Below are positions 23,169 through 30,950 of a DNA stretch of 40,958 bases, piece by piece (position 1 is the stretch's first letter; each line of letters opens with the position of its first letter). This DNA is from Deltaproteobacteria bacterium (GTDB lineage: Bacteria; Myxococcota_A; UBA9160; SMWR01), in the NCBI GenBank assembly GCA_019310965.1, contig JAFDDG010000029.1, forward strand, positions 1 to 40,958. Direction: 5' to 3'. The notes below the pieces were generated by a model. It was not told the origin of the DNA. It was given only the letters and a program-made list of their open reading frames with translations, and ran no database searches. The translations under genes were made by a program, and so were the position numbers.

Positions 23169-24068
23169 ATGGTTTCCGAGATCTTCGACGCGGCTCGTTG
23201 GCAGGCAGTGCCGGGTTTCGACTTCCAGGACCTCACCTACCATCGGGCCGTCGATCAGGGCAGCGTACGCATCGCCTTCGATCGCCCCGAGGTGCGCAAC
23301 GCCTTCCGTCCGCGCACGGTGGACGAGCTGTGCCGGGCCCTCGACCACGCGCGCATGACCACCGATGTCGGCTGCATCCTGCTCACCGGCAACGGGCCCT
23401 CGCCCAAGGACGGCGGCTGGGCCTTCTGCTCCGGCGGCGACCAGCGCATCCGCGGTCGCGACGGCTACAAGTACGCGGAGGGCGAAGATGCGGGCACCAT
23501 CGACCCGGGTCGCACCGGGCGCCTGCACATCCTCGAGGCCCAGCGTCTGATCCGCTTCATGCCGAAGATCGTGATCGCCGTGGTGCCGGGCTTTGCGGTG
23601 GGCGGCGGCCACAGCCTGCACGTGGTGTGCGATCTCACCCTGGCCAGCCGCGAGCACGCCGTCTTCAAGCAGACCGATACCGACGTGGCCAGCTTCGATG
23701 GCGGCTTCGGCTCGGCCTACCTGGCGCGCCAGATCGGCCAGAAGCTCGCGCGCGAGATCTTCTTTCTCGGCCGCAGCTACACGGCGGAAGAGGCGCACCA
23801 GATGGGCATGGTGAACGCCGTGGTGCCGCACGCCGAGCTCGAAGCCACCGCCCTCGAGTGGGCCGCCGAGATCAACAGCAAGAGCCCCACTGGCCAGCGC
23901 ATGGCGAAATTCGCCATGAACCTGATCGACGACGGACTCGTGGGCCAGCAGGTCTTCGCCGGCGAGGCCACGCGGCTCGCCTACATGACCGACGAGGCGG
24001 AGGAGGGCCGCGACGCCTTCCTCGAGAAGCGCGAGCGCGACTTCTCGAAGTTTCCCTGGCACTTCTGA
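23169..24068 (+). CDS. menB: 1,4-dihydroxy-2-naphthoyl-CoA synthase
   Basis: The protein has 299 residues from ATG 23169, with GGAGG seven bases upstream. It closely follows the MenB pattern: RVAFDRPEVRNAFRP-type VRIAFDRPEVRNAFRPRTVD, TGNGPSPKDGGWAFCSGGDQ (SGGDQ at 88-92, oxyanion-hole region), GGGHSLHVVCDLTLASRE and KQTDTDVASFDGGFGSAYLA. The C-terminus KRERDFSKFPWHF is the usual MenB ending. It cyclises o-succinylbenzoyl-CoA in menaquinone synthesis, so the organism should use menaquinone. No other men gene is in the window. The resemblance to actinobacterial MenB is strong by eye. Confidence 0.95.
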   Translation: MVSEIFDAARWQAVPGFDFQDLTYHRAVDQGSVRIAFDRPEVRNAFRPRTVDELCRALDHARMTTDVGCILLTGNGPSPKDGGWAFCSGGDQRIRGRDGYKYAEGEDAGTIDPGRTGRLHILEAQRLIRFMPKIVIAVVPGFAVGGGHSLHVVCDLTLASREHAVFKQTDTDVASFDGGFGSAYLARQIGQKLAREIFFLGRSYTAEEAHQMGMVNAVVPHAELEATALEWAAEINSKSPTGQRMAKFAMNLIDDGLVGQQVFAGEATRLAYMTDEAEEGRDAFLEKRERDFSKFPWHF

Positions 24069-24153
24069 GCGCAGGGCTGTGCTCAGCAATACCTCTTGGG
24101 CGAGCGACCTCCTCGCTCCCCGAACGACCCCGGATCGCGCGGCCGACAGAGGC

Positions 24154-24159
24154 TACAAT
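24154..24159 (+). promoter_or_regulatory. -10 box close to the 24168 start codon
   Basis: TACAAT (24154-24159), a near-consensus -10, lies eight bases before ATG 24168. The predicted 5' leader is only about two bases. The -35 region (24130-24136) is poor. Confidence 0.45.
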
Positions 24160-24167
24160 GCCCCGCG

Positions 24168-24485
24168 ATGCGAGTGACTCTCCTCCCGGCCCTGCTGGTC
24201 TCGTTGTTGCTGGCCGAGCCGGCCCTTGCCATGAGCTGCAGGAATTGGGAGCGCCTGAGCCCGCAGCAGAGGGAGGCCGCGGTCGAGCAGATGATCCAGA
24301 GTGCCGTGTCGGGGTCCGGCGGACGCAGCTACCGCGTCAACCGGGACGCAATCGCGCGCTGCCTCGAGGCGAGTTCCCGTGACATCGAGTACGCCTTCGA
24401 CGACGTGTGTGGCGACTCGCGCACGGCCGGGATGAACGCCATCCGCACCGCCTTCAAGAACTTCATCTGGAGTTGCGCTCCCTAA
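24168..24485 (+). CDS. Small secreted Cys-containing protein
   Basis: The product has 105 residues from ATG 24168. The signal peptide MRVTLLPALLVSLLLAEPAL is followed by AMS-C, giving a mature protein of about 83 residues. Four cysteines (MSCRNW, ARCLEAS, DDVCGDS and IWSCAP) could make two disulfides. The helical pattern LSPQQREAAVEQMIQSAVSG precedes RVNRDAIARCLEAS. No family is recognised. A DUF3313 lipoprotein gene starts one base after its stop, so the pair probably form an operon. Confidence 0.7.
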   Translation: MRVTLLPALLVSLLLAEPALAMSCRNWERLSPQQREAAVEQMIQSAVSGSGGRSYRVNRDAIARCLEASSRDIEYAFDDVCGDSRTAGMNAIRTAFKNFIWSCAP

Positions 24486-24486
24486 C

Positions 24487-25119
24487 GTGCGCGTCCATGC
24501 GATCGGAGCCGTCGCCCTCTTCGCACTCCTGCTGTCGCCTCAGGCGGGCTGCGGCTCGACGGACGAGACCCCGCCCGGTGGGTCCGCGGGCTTCCTGGGG
24601 GACACCTCGCAGCTGCTGCCGGGGCGGGGCGATCAGGCGCAGCTCATCTACATCGACCCCGAGGCAGACTTCTCGCCCTACCTGAACGTGATCGTGGACC
24701 CCGTCGTGGTCTGGCGAGGCAAGGGAAGCGACTTCTCGGGTGTCACTCAGGAGGAACTCGACTCCCTGGCCCTGAACCTGGAATCGAGCATGCGCGAGCA
24801 GCTGGCTCACGAGTTCCACGTGCTTGACGAATCCGCGCCCGGCACGCTCCGGTTGCGCATTGCGCTGGTAGAGCTGCAGCGTTCGGGCGGCTCCGGCGCC
24901 GATGTCGTGGGGAGCGTGGCCCTGGAGCTGGAGATCCTCGACGCCGTCTCCGGCCGGCGGCTCGTGGCTGCCGCGGATTCACGCGGACAAGGCGCGGGCG
25001 GTCCGGATCCTACCGACGTGCGAGCCGCCTTCGACGAGTGGGCGAAACGCGCGCGGGATCGCCTGGCAACTTTCCGCGACTTCGACGCCGCCTACGCCCG
25101 CGGCGCAACAGGGCCGTAG
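24487..25119 (+). CDS. DUF3313-type lipoprotein
   Basis: The protein has 210 residues from GTG 24487. The signal peptide ends SPQAGC (Cys22, lipobox), so it is an outer-membrane or periplasmic lipoprotein. The mature part reads YIDPEADFSPYLNVIVDPVV, VWRGKGSDFSGVTQEELDSL, FHVLDESAPGTLRLRIALVE and VVGSVALELEILDAVSGRRL. This matches the DUF3313 pattern (Y-Y-V-V-DPV and LRLR-AL). Function in this family is unknown. There is no obvious Shine-Dalgarno, which fits translational coupling to the gene just upstream. Confidence 0.75.
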   Translation: MRVHAIGAVALFALLLSPQAGCGSTDETPPGGSAGFLGDTSQLLPGRGDQAQLIYIDPEADFSPYLNVIVDPVVVWRGKGSDFSGVTQEELDSLALNLESSMREQLAHEFHVLDESAPGTLRLRIALVELQRSGGSGADVVGSVALELEILDAVSGRRLVAAADSRGQGAGGPDPTDVRAAFDEWAKRARDRLATFRDFDAAYARGATGP

Positions 25120-25214
25120 GTCACCGCGGGCGCGCTTCGCCCCCGCGCCGTCGACGCAACGGCGTCACCTCTGAGCGCGGCTCGCCGCCCTCCGTGAGAA
25201 TCCGGGAGCTGACG

Positions 25215-26012
25215 ATGAAAGCGAGACTTCCGCGGATCGACTTCAGTCGTACGGATGCGCACTGGATTCCCACCGCGCCCGAATTGGCTCACCAGCTGAA
25301 CGGAGCCTCCCTGGTTCTGCCCTATCTAGAGCCCTTCTTGATCAAGGCGATGCAGGCGGCGCGTCCGCGCGTGGCCGAGGTGGCGCCCGAGATCCTGCGA
25401 GACCTCGACGTCTTCAACGATCAGGAGGCGAATCACACCAGGCTTCACGCCGCCTACAACCGGGTGTTGCGCGAGCAGTACCCGGGGCTCGAGCGCTTCG
25501 AAGCCGAGATTCGCGCAGATTTCCAACGCTTCACCGCAGAGATGCCGCTCGCGTGGAACCTCGCCTATAGCGAGGGCTTCGAGAGTACGGGGGTCGTCCT
25601 GTCCGAGTTCTTCCTGCAAGAGATCGACGACCTGTTCGAGACGGCCGACCCGGCCGTCACCGAGCTGTGGCGCTGGCACCTGGCCGAAGAGTTCGAACAT
25701 CGCAACGTCGCGCACGATGTATTGAAGGCGCTCTATCCGGGCTGGCTCCAGCGCCTGCGCGGTTTCCGCTACAGCGGGCGGCACCTGTTCGGGTTCACCT
25801 CGCGCGTGCGCGCGCACCTGCTCGCGATCGACCGCGAGCGCGGACGCGTCCGCGACGACGCAGCGCAACGCAGGGCGGCTCGCGCCTTCGAGTGGCGCCA
25901 GCGGCGCTTCCAGCTGCCGCGCGTCGCCAAGATCTTCATGCCCTGGTACAGCCCCCACCCGCGCCGCATGCAAGAACCCACGCGGCAGGTCCTCGCTTCG
26001 TACGACGCCTGA
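25215..26012 (+). CDS. Predicted metal-dependent hydrolase (PF10118 type)
   Basis: The protein has 265 residues from ATG 25215, with GGGAG seven bases upstream. It is all-helical with a ferritin-like array of acidic and His residues: VFNDQEANHTRLHAAYNRVL, AYSEGFESTGVVLSEFFLQE and LWRWHLAEEFEHRNVAHDVL. The E-x6-H, E-E and EEFEH-N-H patterns are those of the PF10118 family of putative metal-dependent hydrolases. The C-terminal MPWYSPHPRRMQEPT is also typical of the family. Its substrate is unknown. No signal peptide is seen. 26013-26095 to the next gene holds no clear terminator. Confidence 0.85.
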   Translation: MKARLPRIDFSRTDAHWIPTAPELAHQLNGASLVLPYLEPFLIKAMQAARPRVAEVAPEILRDLDVFNDQEANHTRLHAAYNRVLREQYPGLERFEAEIRADFQRFTAEMPLAWNLAYSEGFESTGVVLSEFFLQEIDDLFETADPAVTELWRWHLAEEFEHRNVAHDVLKALYPGWLQRLRGFRYSGRHLFGFTSRVRAHLLAIDRERGRVRDDAAQRRAARAFEWRQRRFQLPRVAKIFMPWYSPHPRRMQEPTRQVLASYDA

Positions 26013-26095
26013 AGCCCGGAGGCAGTCGTGCCGCCACGTTCTTCAGCGACGAATTCGATGAAGGAGGTTTGAGAGCTGTGCGTTTGACTCGACGG

Positions 26096-27448
26096 TCATT
26101 CCCCTCGCGCTTCCAGCGCCGCGCGAGTCTGCTTTGCGCTCGCCCGTAGGATGCCCGTCTCGCTCATGTTGTCGTGGGTGTTCACGGCCCGCTCGAGCAT
26201 GCGTTCCAGGATCGCGAGCCGCAGCCGAAGCGCCGTCTTCTTCTCAGGCCCAGAGACCTTGGCGATGTCGAGCAGTCGCAGCGCTTTGAGCTCCTCGCCC
26301 TGGTCGAACCACCGCTGGGCGCGCGCGAGGATGGGGTCTGTCCCGCCCGCAAGTTCGACGAGATCCGCATAGACCTCCTTGGTCGGCACAGCGTAGAGAT
26401 CGGCTACGTCCTCGTAGTAGAACCATCCCGCGAGAAGCTCCCAGATCGCGCGAACGTTCCACGAGACCTTGCCATGCCCCTGTGTGATCTCCAGCTCGGG
26501 CGGCAACTCGATCGTGCGCATCAGCTCGTAGACGCTCTTGCCCGAATTCATGCCCTTCACCGTCTCGTCGTAGACGTACTGAACGCCGTCGCGCGTGACC
26601 TCGAGGGTCTTCGCGATGTACTGCTTGCCCCGAATGGGGTCGAAATGGGCGGGGAGGAGCATCTTTGGCTCGAGCTCGAGCAGGCGGTCGAGGGCATTCA
26701 CGTAGCCGAGCGGATCCCGAAGCTTCTCGCCGCGCACGGTGTACAGGTTCGGCACCATCGGATAGAGGCAACCGTAGAAGTCGCCCGTCAACAGGATCTC
26801 GTGATCCGGCAACCAGAGGAGCAGAGCGTCCTCGCCCTCTGCGCTGTTCTCCGCGGCGATCGTCTGGAAGCGAATCTCACCGACTTCGAAGTGATAGTCC
26901 TCGTGGACGTCGACCGTCCGCGTCGGGACGTAGCTCCGGAACTCGGCGGCCTGTCCACGTTCGTGAATCGGATAGAGCGTTCCGGTGCGCACGCGCCAGA
27001 GATACTCGTCCGTATCGCCGTAGATCCTGTTCGTATACGGGTACCGCTCGTGCGTGACGAGCTCGGCGCCCGCATCGAGGTTTTCCTTCCAGGCCGGGAT
27101 TCCGCCGTTGTGGTCTCCGTGGGCGTGGGAGATCACGATGTGCGTCACGGGTCGGTCGCTCCGCTCGAGAAGCAGCTCACGCTGCCGAGCCGCCTGCCAC
27201 GGGACGCCCGTGTCGTAGATGACGTTGCCATTGGGCGTTCGGATCATGAACACGTTTCCGATTCCGCGGGCCATGTCGATGAAGTCGTTGATCCGCACGA
27301 GCTCGATCGGAGCCTTCTCGAGATCCCGCGCGCGGTACGAAACGTCCTTCGGCACAACGACATCGGCTGACGAGAGCGACGACGCGACGACGACGAGGCC
27401 AACAAGGAAAAGGCTCCCCGGATGAGAGGAGGTCCGATGATCAGTCAT
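26096..27448 (-). CDS. MBL-fold alkylsulfatase-like hydrolase
   Basis: The protein has 450 residues from ATG 27448-27446, with a GGGAGAAG stretch upstream. A hydrophobic N-terminus (LFLVGLVVVASSLSSADV) suggests export. The metallo-beta-lactamase site is VTHIVISHAHGDHNGG (H108-x-H110-x-D112-H113), with GDFYGC and LLPAHFDPIRG later. The region LYTVRGEKLRDPLGYVNALD and the helical C-terminus match the dimerisation domain of type III alkylsulfatases such as SdsA1, which cleave alkyl sulfates. At 450 residues it lacks the C-terminal SCP2-like substrate domain of those ~650-residue enzymes, so the substrate may differ. Confidence 0.8.
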   Translation of the reverse strand: MTDHRTSSHPGSLFLVGLVVVASSLSSADVVVPKDVSYRARDLEKAPIELVRINDFIDMARGIGNVFMIRTPNGNVIYDTGVPWQAARQRELLLERSDRPVTHIVISHAHGDHNGGIPAWKENLDAGAELVTHERYPYTNRIYGDTDEYLWRVRTGTLYPIHERGQAAEFRSYVPTRTVDVHEDYHFEVGEIRFQTIAAENSAEGEDALLLWLPDHEILLTGDFYGCLYPMVPNLYTVRGEKLRDPLGYVNALDRLLELEPKMLLPAHFDPIRGKQYIAKTLEVTRDGVQYVYDETVKGMNSGKSVYELMRTIELPPELEITQGHGKVSWNVRAIWELLAGWFYYEDVADLYAVPTKEVYADLVELAGGTDPILARAQRWFDQGEELKALRLLDIAKVSGPEKKTALRLRLAILERMLERAVNTHDNMSETGILRASAKQTRAALEARGE

Positions 27449-27487
27449 TTCTCTTCTCCCGAAAATTGCTTCATCTGTCTGCGAAAA

Positions 27488-27513
27488 ATCAGGTGATGGC
27501 GAATCGGATCGCC
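27488..27513 (-). terminator. Weak hairpin with T-run after the enoyl-CoA hydratase gene
   Basis: GGCGA (27498-27502) pairs with TCGCC (27509-27513) at the stop codon. On the minus strand TTTTT follows about ten bases later. The stem is short, so termination is tentative. Confidence 0.3.
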
Positions 27514-28331
27514 TAGCGACCCAGGAAAGACGGCTTCTCCTTGTTCAGGAAGGCGTCGACCGCCAAAAAGAAATCTTCGCTGAGTGCCGTGCGGTCTATC
27601 CCCTCCTCTTCCATGTCGAGCACGGTGCGCAGATCCTCCCTCATGGCGGCATTCAGGTTGCGCTTCATGTAGCGGTAGGCGAGCGGCGGGCCGTCGGCGA
27701 GGCGCCGGGCCAGTGCTCGGGCCTGCTCGCGGAAGGCATCGCCCGGTGCGACGCGTTGCACGAGACCGATCCGCAGCGCCTCCTGGGCGTCTATGCGGTC
27801 GCCGAGCAGGTAGAGCTCGCGGGCCTTGGCCGGACCCAGGAGCTGAGTCATGAAGTAGGTGCCGCCGAAATCGCCCGACAGTCCGATCCGCGCGAATGCG
27901 GTTGCGAAAACGGCCGACTCGCTGGCGATTCGCAGGTCGCAGGCCATGGCGATGCCGAGCGCGGCGCCCGCCGCCGCGCCGTTGATCGCTGCGAGCGTGG
28001 GCTTGGGCATCGAGTGGAGCAGCCACGGGGTCTCGTGGTAGAGCGGCAGCTTCTCGGCCCCGGATCTGGCAGGCGGCCCCGCCGCTGCGGAGTCTGCATT
28101 GCGGTCGGCCGGCATCGGGCCACCTGCACCCAGGTCGGCGCCCGCCGAGAAGGCGCGATCGCCCGCGCCGGTGATCACGACACAGCGGACGTCGGGCTCG
28201 TTCGCCAGCTCGCGGAGGTGTCCCGGCAGCGTCGCCATGATTTCGTCGGTGAGACCGTTCATCCGTTCGGGGCGGTTGAGCGTGACGGTGGCGATTCCGG
28301 CGTCGTGCTCGATCAGAATGTCTTCAGACAT
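27513..28331 (-). CDS. Enoyl-CoA hydratase/isomerase family protein
   Basis: The product has 272 residues from ATG 28331-28329, with GAGAGG five bases upstream. Crotonase-fold blocks are present: VTLNRPERMNGLTDEIMATL, AFSAGADLGAGG (oxyanion hole), AAINGAAAGAALGIAMACDL and IGLSGDFGGTYFMTQLLGPA. At the second catalytic position the GLSGDFGGT motif resembles PaaG-type and other enoyl-CoA isomerases, where Asp replaces one of the hydratase Glu residues. It could therefore be an isomerase rather than a hydratase. A loop of about 30 residues after the oxyanion hole (PMPADRNADSAAAG) is an insert. It lies 196 bases after asd on the same strand. Confidence 0.88.
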   Translation of the reverse strand: MSEDILIEHDAGIATVTLNRPERMNGLTDEIMATLPGHLRELANEPDVRCVVITGAGDRAFSAGADLGAGGPMPADRNADSAAAGPPARSGAEKLPLYHETPWLLHSMPKPTLAAINGAAAGAALGIAMACDLRIASESAVFATAFARIGLSGDFGGTYFMTQLLGPAKARELYLLGDRIDAQEALRIGLVQRVAPGDAFREQARALARRLADGPPLAYRYMKRNLNAAMREDLRTVLDMEEEGIDRTALSEDFFLAVDAFLNKEKPSFLGR

Positions 28332-28527
28332 TGGACCTCTCGTTTCTCGAATGTTGCTATTGGGTGATCCGACCCTCGATAGGCAACGGTAGCGCTCCTC
28401 GGTGGGGCTGGCGGCGGAGCGTGCCATGCCGAAATCGTCGCGCGACCGTGGCGTCACCCACAGAGTCGTGCGCGGTTCCGTGAGTGAGCCACCGGGTCGT
28501 CGGTCGCAGGACGCGGCCCGAGCGGCC

Positions 28528-29550
28528 TCAACCGATGTGACCGCGCTCGATCAGCAGCTCTGCCACTTGCACGGCGTTGGTTGCGGCGCCCTTGCGAAGG
28601 TTGTCGGACACGCTCCAGAGCCACAGCCGGTCGCTGCCGAGATCCCGGCGCACGCGACCGACCAGCACTGCGTCGCGCCCCTCGACGTCTGCGGGTGTCG
28701 GGAAGTGCGCGCGCGCGGGGTCGTCGATGACCTCCACGCCCGGAAACGCGGATAGCGCGGCGCGCGCCTTCGCGGGATCGAGAGGCCGCTCCGTCTCGAT
28801 CAGCATGGCTATAGAGTGGCCGACCGGCACCGGTACGCGCACACAGGTCATCGCCACATCGAGATCCGGCAGCCGCATGATCTTGCGCGTCTCGAACAGC
28901 AGTTTCACTTCTTCGGTCGAGTAGCCATCGTCTCGGAAGCTCTCGCACAGCGGAATCACATTGTTGGCGATCGGCGCAGCGAAGAGATCCGGTTCGCTCT
29001 GCTCGCCGTTCGCGAGCGCGACCTGCTGCGCCTGGAGCTCCTCGAGGCCGTCGCGACCCGCGCCCGACACGGCCTGCAGGGTGGTTACGACGGCGCTCTT
29101 CAGACCAGCGGCGCGGCGGATCGGCTCCAATGCCATCACGCAGCCAATCGTGGTGCAGTTGGGGCAAGCGATGATGCCGCTGTGTTGGTCCACTGCTTCC
29201 GGATTCACTTCGGGAACGACGAGCGGAACGCTGCCATCCATGCGCCAAGTATTCGACTTGTCGATCGCGATACCGCCGCGCCGCGCTACCTCGGGTGCGA
29301 GTTCCAACGACAACTCGCCCGTCGCGGCGAAGAACACCACGTCGAGGCCCTCGAAGGACTCCGGCCGTGCGACGCCGACTTCGATGGCTTCACCGCGAAA
29401 AGGCACCGTAGAACCAGCGGAACGGCCGCTGGCGAGCGGCCGCAACTCCGAGACGGGAAAGTCGCGCTCTTCGAGCAACCGCAGCAGAACTTCGCCAACC
29501 GCGCCAGTCGCGCCGACGACCCCGATTCGCACTTCCTTGGATCTATACAT
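28528..29550 (-). CDS. asd: Aspartate-semialdehyde dehydrogenase
   Basis: The protein has 340 residues from ATG 29550-29548, with GGGAG about nine bases upstream. NADP-binding GVVGATGAVGEVLLRLLEER is followed by KSNTWRMDGSVPLVVPEVNP and the active site ACPNCTTIG (nucleophile Cys132). VSGAGRDGLEEL, CVRVPVPVGHSI (Arg238 and His245) and NLRKGAATNAVQVAELLI complete the family signature. It makes aspartate semialdehyde, the branch point to lysine/diaminopimelate, methionine and threonine. Its mRNA is preceded by a Thr-rich leader peptide and a terminator (29581-29722), so threonyl-tRNA supply probably controls it. The usual length is 330-350. Confidence 0.96.
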   Translation of the reverse strand: MYRSKEVRIGVVGATGAVGEVLLRLLEERDFPVSELRPLASGRSAGSTVPFRGEAIEVGVARPESFEGLDVVFFAATGELSLELAPEVARRGGIAIDKSNTWRMDGSVPLVVPEVNPEAVDQHSGIIACPNCTTIGCVMALEPIRRAAGLKSAVVTTLQAVSGAGRDGLEELQAQQVALANGEQSEPDLFAAPIANNVIPLCESFRDDGYSTEEVKLLFETRKIMRLPDLDVAMTCVRVPVPVGHSIAMLIETERPLDPAKARAALSAFPGVEVIDDPARAHFPTPADVEGRDAVLVGRVRRDLGSDRLWLWSVSDNLRKGAATNAVQVAELLIERGHIG

Positions 29551-29580
29551 CGCGAGAGCTCCCGCTTGGAGGAATGGACC

Positions 29581-29618
29581 AAAAAAAACGCCCTCCCGGC
29601 ACTGGGCCGGAAGGGCGT
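29581..29618 (-). terminator. Attenuator terminator of the asd leader
   Basis: On the minus strand the stem pairs 29618-29606 with 29600-29588: twelve pairs, one C/A mismatch, loop CCAGT. Eight T (29588-29581) follow. It lies 31 bases before the asd ATG and 30 bases after the leader-peptide stop. It could also end transcripts of the upstream operon. Confidence 0.85.
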
Positions 29619-29647
29619 GGATTCGAGTGTCCGCGTTCTATCCGACC

Positions 29648-29722
29648 TTAGAGGCGTTCCTTCGTCGTCACGCCCGGGATGGACGTCGTCGTCGCGGTCG
29701 GAGTCGTGGGCGCGAAATACAT
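29648..29722 (-). CDS. Threonine-rich leader peptide of asd (24 residues)
   Basis: ATG 29722-29720 to TAA 29650-29648 encodes 24 residues beginning MYFAPTTPTATTTSI. Eight are Thr (positions 6, 7, 9, 11, 12, 13, 19 and 20), one third of the peptide, in a pattern like the ThrL leader of enteric bacteria. The predicted transcription start (G at 29725) is three bases before the ATG, so translation would be almost leaderless; no Shine-Dalgarno is present. Its position between a strong promoter and a terminator upstream of asd argues for an attenuation leader rather than a functional peptide. Chance Thr richness in GC-rich DNA (ACG codons) is the main alternative. Confidence 0.65.
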   Translation of the reverse strand: MYFAPTTPTATTTSIPGVTTKERL

Positions 29723-29731
29723 GGCGAGGGG

Positions 29732-29760
29732 AATGTTCCCCGGCTTCGGTGCCGTGTCAA
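29732..29760 (-). promoter_or_regulatory. Sigma-70 promoter for the asd leader
   Basis: On the minus strand TTGACA (29760-29755), a perfect -35 consensus, is followed after exactly 17 bases by AACATT (29737-29732). It is the best promoter in the window. Confidence 0.75.
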
Positions 29761-29853
29761 GCCGTCCCGTTGGGCGAGGCCGCCAACACCGACGCGCGCT
29801 CAAGCCCCGGCCGCGTGCCAGGCCGGCACATCTGAGCGGGGCGCGGTATCGCT

Positions 29854-30855
29854 TCAGCTTTCCAGCTCGTAGGAAGCGCCCCGCAACGAGTGCTTTCGGA
29901 TCTTGTGGCGCAGGGTGCCGCGTGGAATGCACAGCTGCCGCGCCGCACCGGCGACGTTGCCTCCGCTGTGCTCCAGGGCGCCGAGAATCTCGCGACGCTC
30001 GAAGTCCTCGATCTCCTGGCGCAGGCTCGGGGCGTTCTCCGTCGCGCGCTTCCGCGACGTGTTGCGGCTCGCGGTCGGCAGCGTCAGCAGGGCGTCGTCG
30101 ATGTCGCCGGCCTGCAGCGGGCCTCCGCGGTTTCGTGCGAGCACCCGCTCGAGCGTGTTCATGAGCTCGCGTACATTGCCGGGCCAGTCGTGGCGCGCCA
30201 GCCGCGCCAGGAACCCGTCGCTCACTTCGGGGCGCGCGCCGCTCTGGCGCGCACACAGGCGATCGAGGCCCTCCTGCACGAGCCGTGGCAAGTCCTCCGT
30301 GCGTTCGCGCAGCGGCGGCAGCTCGATGTGGAAAACGCAGAGACGGAAGTAGAGATCCGTGCGGAAGGCACCCTGCGTGTCGGCCGGAAACAGGTTGCGG
30401 CTGCTTGCCGCGACTACCCGTGCGCGCATGCGCAATGTCTGCATGCCGCCCACGCGCTCGTACTCGCGGTCTTCGAGCACGCGCAGGAGCTTGGCCTGCA
30501 GCTCCTGCGCCAGGTCCCCGATCTCGTCCAGGAAGATGGTGCCGCAGCCGGCGCGTTCGAAGCGACCGATGTGTTGTTGTGTGGCGCCGGTGAATGCTCC
30601 GCGTTCGTGACCGAAGAGCTCGCTTTCGATCAGTCCCCCGGAGAGCGCGGCGCAGTCCACGTGCACGAACGGTGAGCTCGCGCGCCGTGAGTGCTCGTGG
30701 ATGAGGCGCGCCGTGCGACCCTTGCCTGTTCCTGTCTCTCCACCGAGCAGCACGTTCGAGTCGAGCGGTGCGATGGCACGGATCTCTCGGTGCAACCGGC
30801 GCAGTCCCTCGCTCTCATCGAAGCTCATGGGATTCGTCGCGTCGCGTGTTTGCAT
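29854..30855 (-). CDS. Sigma-54-dependent transcriptional activator without receiver domain
   Basis: The protein has 333 residues from ATG 30855-30853, with AGGAGG six bases upstream. The AAA+ domain begins almost at the N-terminus: Walker A GETGTGKG (39-46), the sigma-54-contacting GAFTGA (86-91), Walker B TIFLDEIGDL and FRTDLYFRLCVFHIELPPLR with the R-finger region. The C-terminus carries a Fis-type helix-turn-helix (GGNVAGAARQLCIPRGTLRH). It has no receiver, GAF or PAS domain, so activity must be set by expression or a partner, as in PspF. It is the last gene of the apparent operon with the kinase, exporter and response regulator and is 95 bases after the LolA-like gene. Confidence 0.92.
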   Translation of the reverse strand: MQTRDATNPMSFDESEGLRRLHREIRAIAPLDSNVLLGGETGTGKGRTARLIHEHSRRASSPFVHVDCAALSGGLIESELFGHERGAFTGATQQHIGRFERAGCGTIFLDEIGDLAQELQAKLLRVLEDREYERVGGMQTLRMRARVVAASSRNLFPADTQGAFRTDLYFRLCVFHIELPPLRERTEDLPRLVQEGLDRLCARQSGARPEVSDGFLARLARHDWPGNVRELMNTLERVLARNRGGPLQAGDIDDALLTLPTASRNTSRKRATENAPSLRQEIEDFERREILGALEHSGGNVAGAARQLCIPRGTLRHKIRKHSLRGASYELES

Positions 30856-30950
30856 CTGGTCCTCCTCGCAGACGGGCAATGTTTCGCCTCCGCCGGGAGC
30901 AGGTCGATGTCGAAGAGTGTCCGAGTGTGTTCTCGATGTCCGGATCTGGC

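Larger units (their letters stand above)
29581..29725 (-). promoter_or_regulatory. Predicted threonine transcription attenuator for asd
   Basis: The predicted 145-base leader runs from about 29725 to the T8 tract. It holds the Thr-rich reading frame, a candidate antiterminator in which GGGCGTG (29675-29669, codons 16-18) pairs with CACGCCC (29619-29613), and the terminator whose left arm includes that CACGCCC. A third segment, GCGCCC (29713-29708), can pair with GGGCGT. A ribosome stalled at the first Thr codons leaves codons 16-18 free to form the antiterminator. A ribosome reaching the stop masks them and lets the terminator form. Confidence 0.65.

Noticed and set aside
20582..23236. Very long open frame (884 codons) on the minus strand
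   Set aside because: It runs antisense to the TraB-like gene and out of frame with the SDR. Composition is His/Arg/Gln-rich low-complexity typical of antisense frames in GC-rich DNA, with no start signal or domains.
29581..29618. Terminator belonging only to the sigma-54 activator operon
   Set aside because: A near-consensus promoter (29732-29760) lies between that operon's end and the hairpin, and the Thr-rich frame fills the gap. An attenuator explains the layout better, though a dual role is possible.
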